Origin: Acetobacter sp. | GTDB taxonomy: Bacteria; Pseudomonadota; Alphaproteobacteria; RF32; CAG-239 | DNA: 46,831 nucleotides | Reading direction: 5' to 3' | Assembly: GCA_023665325.1 (NCBI GenBank) | Contig: JAMPED010000006.1 | Coordinates: forward strand, 1 to 46,831 | In this document: piece after piece, positions 42,974 to 46,831 of the stretch | How the letters are laid out: every line of letters starts with the position of its first letter | How positions within the stretch are numbered: the first letter of the stretch is position 1 | The notes under the pieces: generated by a model | Databases searched by the model: none | Told to the model about the DNA's origin: nothing | Seen by the model: the letters and a program-made list of their open reading frames with translations, nothing else | Position numbers and translations under genes: made by a program

Positions 42974-43114
42974 ACGTATATCTCCTTTGTAATAATTATA
43001 TATATAAAGCCTATATCAAAGAATTAAATATTTTGCAATGATAGAGATAACAAATGTTGATATATATTACCATTAAAAGCGGATGTAAAATACAGTAACA
43101 CGCATAAGAGATAA

Positions 43115-44404
43115 TTATCGACCGCAATGATGTTCTGAAGATGTAAAATGCTTTACAAATTTGCGAAGTTTGCCTTTTCCGCGTTGGGATGCAATATCGT
43201 TTGTAATAAGACCATTGGCAATAAGTTTTTTTCTCAAAAGGCAAGCACATTTTTTTATGGTGTTATCGACTTTTCTTGGTTCTTCCCAACCTTTAACTTG
43301 ATGTTGCATAGCACGTAAAATCTTCATAACGGCAGCTTGCTTTATATCTGTTCCGGCAAGTTCATTGGCAACATTAGGGTATGAATAAACCATAGACACA
43401 GGGAGAAGAGGCTTGAATTTTTCAGGATATTTACCAAGCATTGAGTCAAAACGTCCACCCGCATAAACACGATAAGGGTGCGCTAAACAATTTCCGATAA
43501 TAATGTCCTGTGCGATTCCATCTAAGTTATCATAAGATAAATATCTGTCTTTTTCTTTTTGAGATACCGGAACATCAGGGATAAAAAAGTTAGTACCGGC
43601 AACTTTTCCATCATTTTCTAGCTGCTGAAAGCCAAAAGCAAATTCGGACGCAATTCGTTTTTGATAAGCAGGGTAGCCAAACATAGCAAAATTAACATCT
43701 TTATTTTTATCAAAAAATTTATTACGAATTTCAGCTAATAGTTCAATATTATCCGCCGTGGAAATATCTTTTGGCGTAACCAAACATTCTTTAACAAATT
43801 TTTTATGCACACCGCACGCCTTAAAAAAGCGCACATACATCTCTACTTCAGATTTAACATTAAATTGCAAATGCTCATTGCTGAAATTTGTATTTCCCTG
43901 ATTATCATATAATCCCAAAAAGATAAGTTTCTTTGGCGTTTTATTCTTTTTAAAATCATTATACCAAGCCTCAACAGCGGCAGCGCCAGACCCAGGATGA
44001 CCAGAAAATATCACAAACGCATCAACCTCTTTAGGAATATCTAAATAGTCAATTCCTCTAATTTCACGATTATATCCCGCATAAGTAATATTTTCACCAT
44101 TTTTAATTCGTCCCAAATCTTCAGCTTCAAGTACAATCTGCTTTTCGTCATCGGTGAGTGAAAATGTTACAATATCTTTTCTATTTTTAACATATTGTTT
44201 TGCAATATTCGCAGCTCGCACCACATTAAAGTCTGGTTGTTCCGTTAGTTCAACAGCATATTTAATATCGTCAAGATATTGGTTAAAATCATCTTGAGTA
44301 TACCCCCGCATTATCCATTCGGAAGAATATTGCTTAAAATCTTTTAAATTATGGGATAGATAATCTTGAACAATTTTTTCATATACCGTTGGCTTATAAT
44401 CCAT
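43115..44404 (-). CDS. Hypothetical protein with DUF218/YdcF-like core
   Basis: The 429-residue protein has no signal peptide or membrane helix. The central part resembles DUF218/YdcF: VDAFVIFSGHPGSGAAAVEAW (about 126-146), KKLIFLGLYDNQG, a stretch SEVEMYVRFFKACGV, and VTPKDISTADNIELL, which parallels the S-x-NT-x-EN motif of that family. The N-terminal 120 residues are helical; the C-terminus is basic and ends in Cys/His residues. GGAG lies seven bases before the ATG. It precedes the flavoprotein/GT39 pair by 141 bases and may belong to the same glycan locus. The family call is tentative. Confidence 0.5.
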   Translation of the reverse strand: MDYKPTVYEKIVQDYLSHNLKDFKQYSSEWIMRGYTQDDFNQYLDDIKYAVELTEQPDFNVVRAANIAKQYVKNRKDIVTFSLTDDEKQIVLEAEDLGRIKNGENITYAGYNREIRGIDYLDIPKEVDAFVIFSGHPGSGAAAVEAWYNDFKKNKTPKKLIFLGLYDNQGNTNFSNEHLQFNVKSEVEMYVRFFKACGVHKKFVKECLVTPKDISTADNIELLAEIRNKFFDKNKDVNFAMFGYPAYQKRIASEFAFGFQQLENDGKVAGTNFFIPDVPVSQKEKDRYLSYDNLDGIAQDIIIGNCLAHPYRVYAGGRFDSMLGKYPEKFKPLLPVSMVYSYPNVANELAGTDIKQAAVMKILRAMQHQVKGWEEPRKVDNTIKKCACLLRKKLIANGLITNDIASQRGKGKLRKFVKHFTSSEHHCGR

Positions 44405-44468
44405 AATACTCTCCTTGTTTTCATCCTTTTAATGTAGTATAACAAAAAAAATCTGTAAAAACAAGAAA

Positions 44469-44494
44469 AACCCTCTCCTAAGTAGGAGAGGGTT
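44469..44494 (-). terminator. Terminator of the Cys-cluster protein gene
   Basis: AACCCTCTCCT (44469-44479) pairs with AGGAGAGGGTT (44484-44494) over a four-base loop, with a T5 run on the minus strand. It lies directly at the end of the gene. Confidence 0.88.
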
Positions 44495-44497
44495 AAT

Positions 44498-44989
44498 TTA
44501 GAATGTAAACTCTAACGGGAGATTGTACTTCTCAGCTAAGCTCGAAAGCTCTGCTGAGATATCGGCCTCCCAAGCCAGATGCTTTTCTTGGAGAAAGGTA
44601 ATCAACTCCTCCGCTGCTGCACAAAGATTTTGTGCTTGTTCTGGAGTTACACTGTTAAGAACTCTCTCCTTTGCAGAGCCTGAGCCTTTTATTTTCTCAC
44701 AGACTTTATCTTCTGTGAAAATTGGCTCCACTTGACAGATAACACATTCAGAGACAACAGATAAAAGTTCAGCGAGGCTGAAACTTGGTTTGTCTGCTAT
44801 GGTATTGGCCTGATTTGCTAATGCTTCCAACTCTTTTGTTATTTGCTCATTATGAGCTTTGGCTTCCAGAGCTTTTTTACAGGAACAAGGCGTTGGTATA
44901 AGCTCACTTTTCATAGAGAGTTTTTCCCCGCACAGAGCACAATAACAATTATTGCATACCCAGTCATAAAGTTTTATGTGGCTTTTCAT
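44498..44989 (-). CDS. Hypothetical small protein with N-terminal cysteine cluster
   Basis: I do not recognise this 163-residue protein. Residues 12-39 hold six cysteines (C-x2-C-x-C-x2-C, then C-x-C), a likely metal-binding knuckle. A helical Ala/Glu-rich stretch, a second Cys pair (ECVICQ) and more amphipathic helices follow. The base composition is richer in GC than its neighbours: 30 of 60 bases at 44521-44580 are G or C, versus 23 of 60 at 43141-43200. I use ATG 44989; a TTG eight codons earlier lies inside a hairpin. No good ribosome-binding site precedes either. It stands alone with its own terminator and may be a recent arrival. Confidence 0.6.
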   Translation of the reverse strand: MKSHIKLYDWVCNNCYCALCGEKLSMKSELIPTPCSCKKALEAKAHNEQITKELEALANQANTIADKPSFSLAELLSVVSECVICQVEPIFTEDKVCEKIKGSGSAKERVLNSVTPEQAQNLCAAAEELITFLQEKHLAWEADISAELSSLAEKYNLPLEFTF

Positions 44990-44998
44990 ATCTATACT

Positions 44999-45032
44999 GC
45001 CACGGACTAACAATGTTAGTTTATTACGTGGC
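44999..45032 (-). promoter_or_regulatory. Leader stem-loop before the Cys-cluster gene
   Basis: GCCACG (44999-45004) pairs with CGTGGC (45027-45032), and an inner stem ACTAAC/GTTAGT (45006-45011 with 45015-45020) closes a three-base loop, with an asymmetric bulge between. It ends ten bases before the ATG at 44989, which lacks a usual ribosome-binding site. No T run follows on the minus strand, so it is not a standard terminator. A translational control or protein-binding role is inference. Confidence 0.45.
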
Positions 45033-45111
45033 CCTTTTAAAATAATAATATTTTTTATCTATTTAAAATATACCACAATTTCCCCTTTCAGTCAACATAA
45101 ATCGTACAAAA

Positions 45112-45132
45112 AAGAGGGCAAAAAGCCCTCTT
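45112..45132 (-). terminator. Terminator of pgk
   Basis: AAGAGGGC (45112-45119) pairs with GCCCTCTT (45125-45132) over five bases, with a T run on the minus strand. It lies 28 bases after the pgk stop. Confidence 0.88.
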
Positions 45133-45159
45133 GAAAATAGCTTTAAGCATAAATTATGC

Positions 45160-46371
45160 TTATTTCTTCATTACAGCTACACCTGGAAGCTCTTTGCCTT
45201 CCATCCATTCAAGGAATGCGCCACCAGCGGTGGAGATGTATGTAAATTTGTTAGCAACGCCAGCGTTCTCCAAAGCAGAAACAGTATCACCACCACCCGC
45301 AACAGATGTTAATTTTCCTGCTTGGGTTAATTCTGCGGCGTGCTGTGCAACTTTATTTGTTGCATTGTCAAAAGGTTTCATCTCAAATACACCGAGAGGA
45401 CCATTCCAAACTAAAGTCTTGCATTCGTCAAGTTTAGCGTTAATAACAGCAATTGTCTTTTCGCCAACATCGAGCAAACTCCATCCTTCTGCAGGAATAT
45501 CAGCGAGTGCAACAGTCTTATGCTCTGCCATAGGCTTAAATTCTTTGGAAACAACTACATCAACAGGCAATACGATTTCACAGTTATTGGCTTTGGCTGT
45601 TGCCATAATTTCTTTTGCTGTGTCCAACATATCCATCTGAACCAAAGAATTTGCTTCGTTAATAGTATCAATACCACTAGCTTTCATAAAGGTATGAGCC
45701 ATACCGCCTGAAATAACCAATTTATCAACTTTCTTAACCAAATTGTTCAAAAGATCTAATTTTGTAGAAACCTTAGAACCACCAACAATAGCGATTAACG
45801 GACGAACCGGATTATTCAAACCAGTAGAAAGCGCATTAACTTCTTCTTCCATTAACAATCCCATTGCAGATGGGAGCAATTTAGCGGCAGCAACCATAGA
45901 GGCGTGAGCACGATGAGCTGTAGAGAAAGCGTCAGAGACATAAACATCAGCCGGTTTAACTAATTCTTTCGCAAAGTTTTCATCGCCTTTTTTCTCTTCA
46001 TTGTAAAAACGAAGATTTTCTAACAATAAAACTTCATCAGCTTTCATATTTTTAACAGCTTCTTCAACTTTTTCGCCAATGCAATCATCAACAAATACAA
46101 CGTGTTTTCCCAAAGCTTTTTCCAAGTCTTTCACAATATGAGAAAGAGAGTTCTTCATATCGCCTTTGCCTTCAGGACGACCAAAGTGAGAAATCACCAC
46201 AACTTTAGCGCCTTTATCCATCAATGTTTTGATTGTTGGAACAGTGCGGTCAATACGTGCCGTATTTGTAACGTTAAAGTTTTCATCCATCGGAACGTTT
46301 AAGTCTGCACGAAGCATAACAACTTTGCCATTCAAATCGCCCAAATCTTTAATTGTTTTATATTCTGTCAT
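45160..46371 (-). CDS. pgk: Phosphoglycerate kinase
   Basis: The 403-residue glycolytic enzyme transfers phosphate from 1,3-bisphosphoglycerate to ADP. MLRADLNVPMDE, SHFGRPEG, LLLENLRFYNEE, the IVGGSKVSTK hinge region, LVWNGPLGVFE and the C-terminal SVAGGGDTVSALE are all in place. The protein is full length. AAGGAAGA precedes the ATG. It follows gap on the same strand after about 90 bases, the common gap-pgk order of the central glycolytic operon, and ends at a strong terminator. Confidence 0.97.
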   Translation of the reverse strand: MTEYKTIKDLGDLNGKVVMLRADLNVPMDENFNVTNTARIDRTVPTIKTLMDKGAKVVVISHFGRPEGKGDMKNSLSHIVKDLEKALGKHVVFVDDCIGEKVEEAVKNMKADEVLLLENLRFYNEEKKGDENFAKELVKPADVYVSDAFSTAHRAHASMVAAAKLLPSAMGLLMEEEVNALSTGLNNPVRPLIAIVGGSKVSTKLDLLNNLVKKVDKLVISGGMAHTFMKASGIDTINEANSLVQMDMLDTAKEIMATAKANNCEIVLPVDVVVSKEFKPMAEHKTVALADIPAEGWSLLDVGEKTIAVINAKLDECKTLVWNGPLGVFEMKPFDNATNKVAQHAAELTQAGKLTSVAGGGDTVSALENAGVANKFTYISTAGGAFLEWMEGKELPGVAVMKK

Positions 46372-46396
46372 CTATTATCTTCCTTAAATAAAACAA

Positions 46397-46452
46397 TCCC
46401 CGCCATATATATCTCCGCAAAGCAAAACCTTGCGTTAATAATACAACGGGGA
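46397..46452 (-). promoter_or_regulatory. Structured spacer between gap and pgk
   Basis: TCCCCG (46397-46402) pairs with CGGGGA (46447-46452), and an inner stem CGCAA/TTGCG (46416-46420 with 46430-46434) lies within. On the minus strand it is followed by TTGTTTTATTT. It could be a weak terminator or attenuator after gap, or an RNA-processing and stability hairpin that sets the gap to pgk ratio. Confidence 0.45.
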
Positions 46453-46462
46453 AGTTTAAATA

Positions 46463-46831
<369 letters not shown>

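Noticed and set aside
45131..45640. 169-codon plus-strand frame over pgk
   Set aside because: Mirror of the highly conserved pgk coding sequence; it starts at the pgk terminator and shows no motif.

Overview
The window comes from the chromosome of an AT-rich alphaproteobacterium. The alphaproteobacterial markers are the cell-cycle regulator GcrA, a DUF2155 gene beside mlaD, the kpsF-lptC/A-lptB-hpf-ptsN block, one bifunctional Rsh, a leuS-lptE-holA chain and an hflK-hflC-degP operon. Low GC, compact operons, a TolC-like lipoprotein and a lone VirB8-like protein suggest a host-associated, possibly gut, lineage. That last point is inference. I saw no rRNA, tRNA, CRISPR array, phage module or intact insertion sequence.

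Layout. 1-2.4 kb: ferredoxin, a TrmN6-like tRNA methyltransferase, a leucine-rich-repeat-like protein and the broken remnant of a relative. 2.5-6.7 kb (minus): KpsF, an LptC-LptA fusion, LptB, HPF and PtsN, i.e. the LPS export block. 7.0-10.8 kb (minus): HflK, HflC, a DegP-like protease and HolC. 10.9-20.8 kb: Mrp, a methyltransferase, GcrA, RpoZ, Rsh, DUF2062, AcpS, L36, EttA and two unknown secreted proteins. 20.8-22.2 kb: an intergenic region with a perfect 20-base inverted repeat and a possible IS200/IS605 end, then a membrane-anchored glycosyltransferase. 22.3-28.2 kb: a Gld-type ABC exporter operon, then divergently two MlaD proteins and DUF2155. 28.1-32.4 kb: a GT39-like enzyme, a TolC-like lipoprotein with a cadherin-like C-terminal domain, and the VirB8-like protein. 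32.5-39.9 kb: ClpP-ClpX, and convergently LeuS, LptE, HolA and a helical protein, preceded by MlaC. 40-46.8 kb (minus): a surface-glycan cluster (GT39-like enzyme, UDP-galactopyranose-mutase-like flavoprotein, DUF218-like protein), a Cys-cluster protein, Pgk and the C-terminal part of Gap.

Envelope biogenesis is the main theme. KpsF serves Kdo synthesis; LptC/A, LptB and LptE serve LPS transport; two MlaD proteins and MlaC serve phospholipid traffic; three membrane glycosyltransferase-type enzymes build surface glycans; HflKC and DegP handle membrane and periplasmic quality control. The second theme is growth control: Rsh, HPF, PtsN, GcrA, omega and EttA. Several genes begin at an internal ATG or at GTG/TTG where the ribosome-binding site, and in one case a terminator, overrules the longest reading frame. 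The listed starts follow that evidence.

Nothing here is a complete, obviously new system. The best leads are the three-part inverted-repeat leader near 21.1 kb with a diverged relative near 6.9 kb, the TolC-like lipoprotein with its cadherin-like domain opposite a solitary VirB8-like gene, the LptC-LptA fusion, a leucyl-tRNA synthetase that does not look alphaproteobacterial, and a GANTC site inside the probable gcrA promoter.
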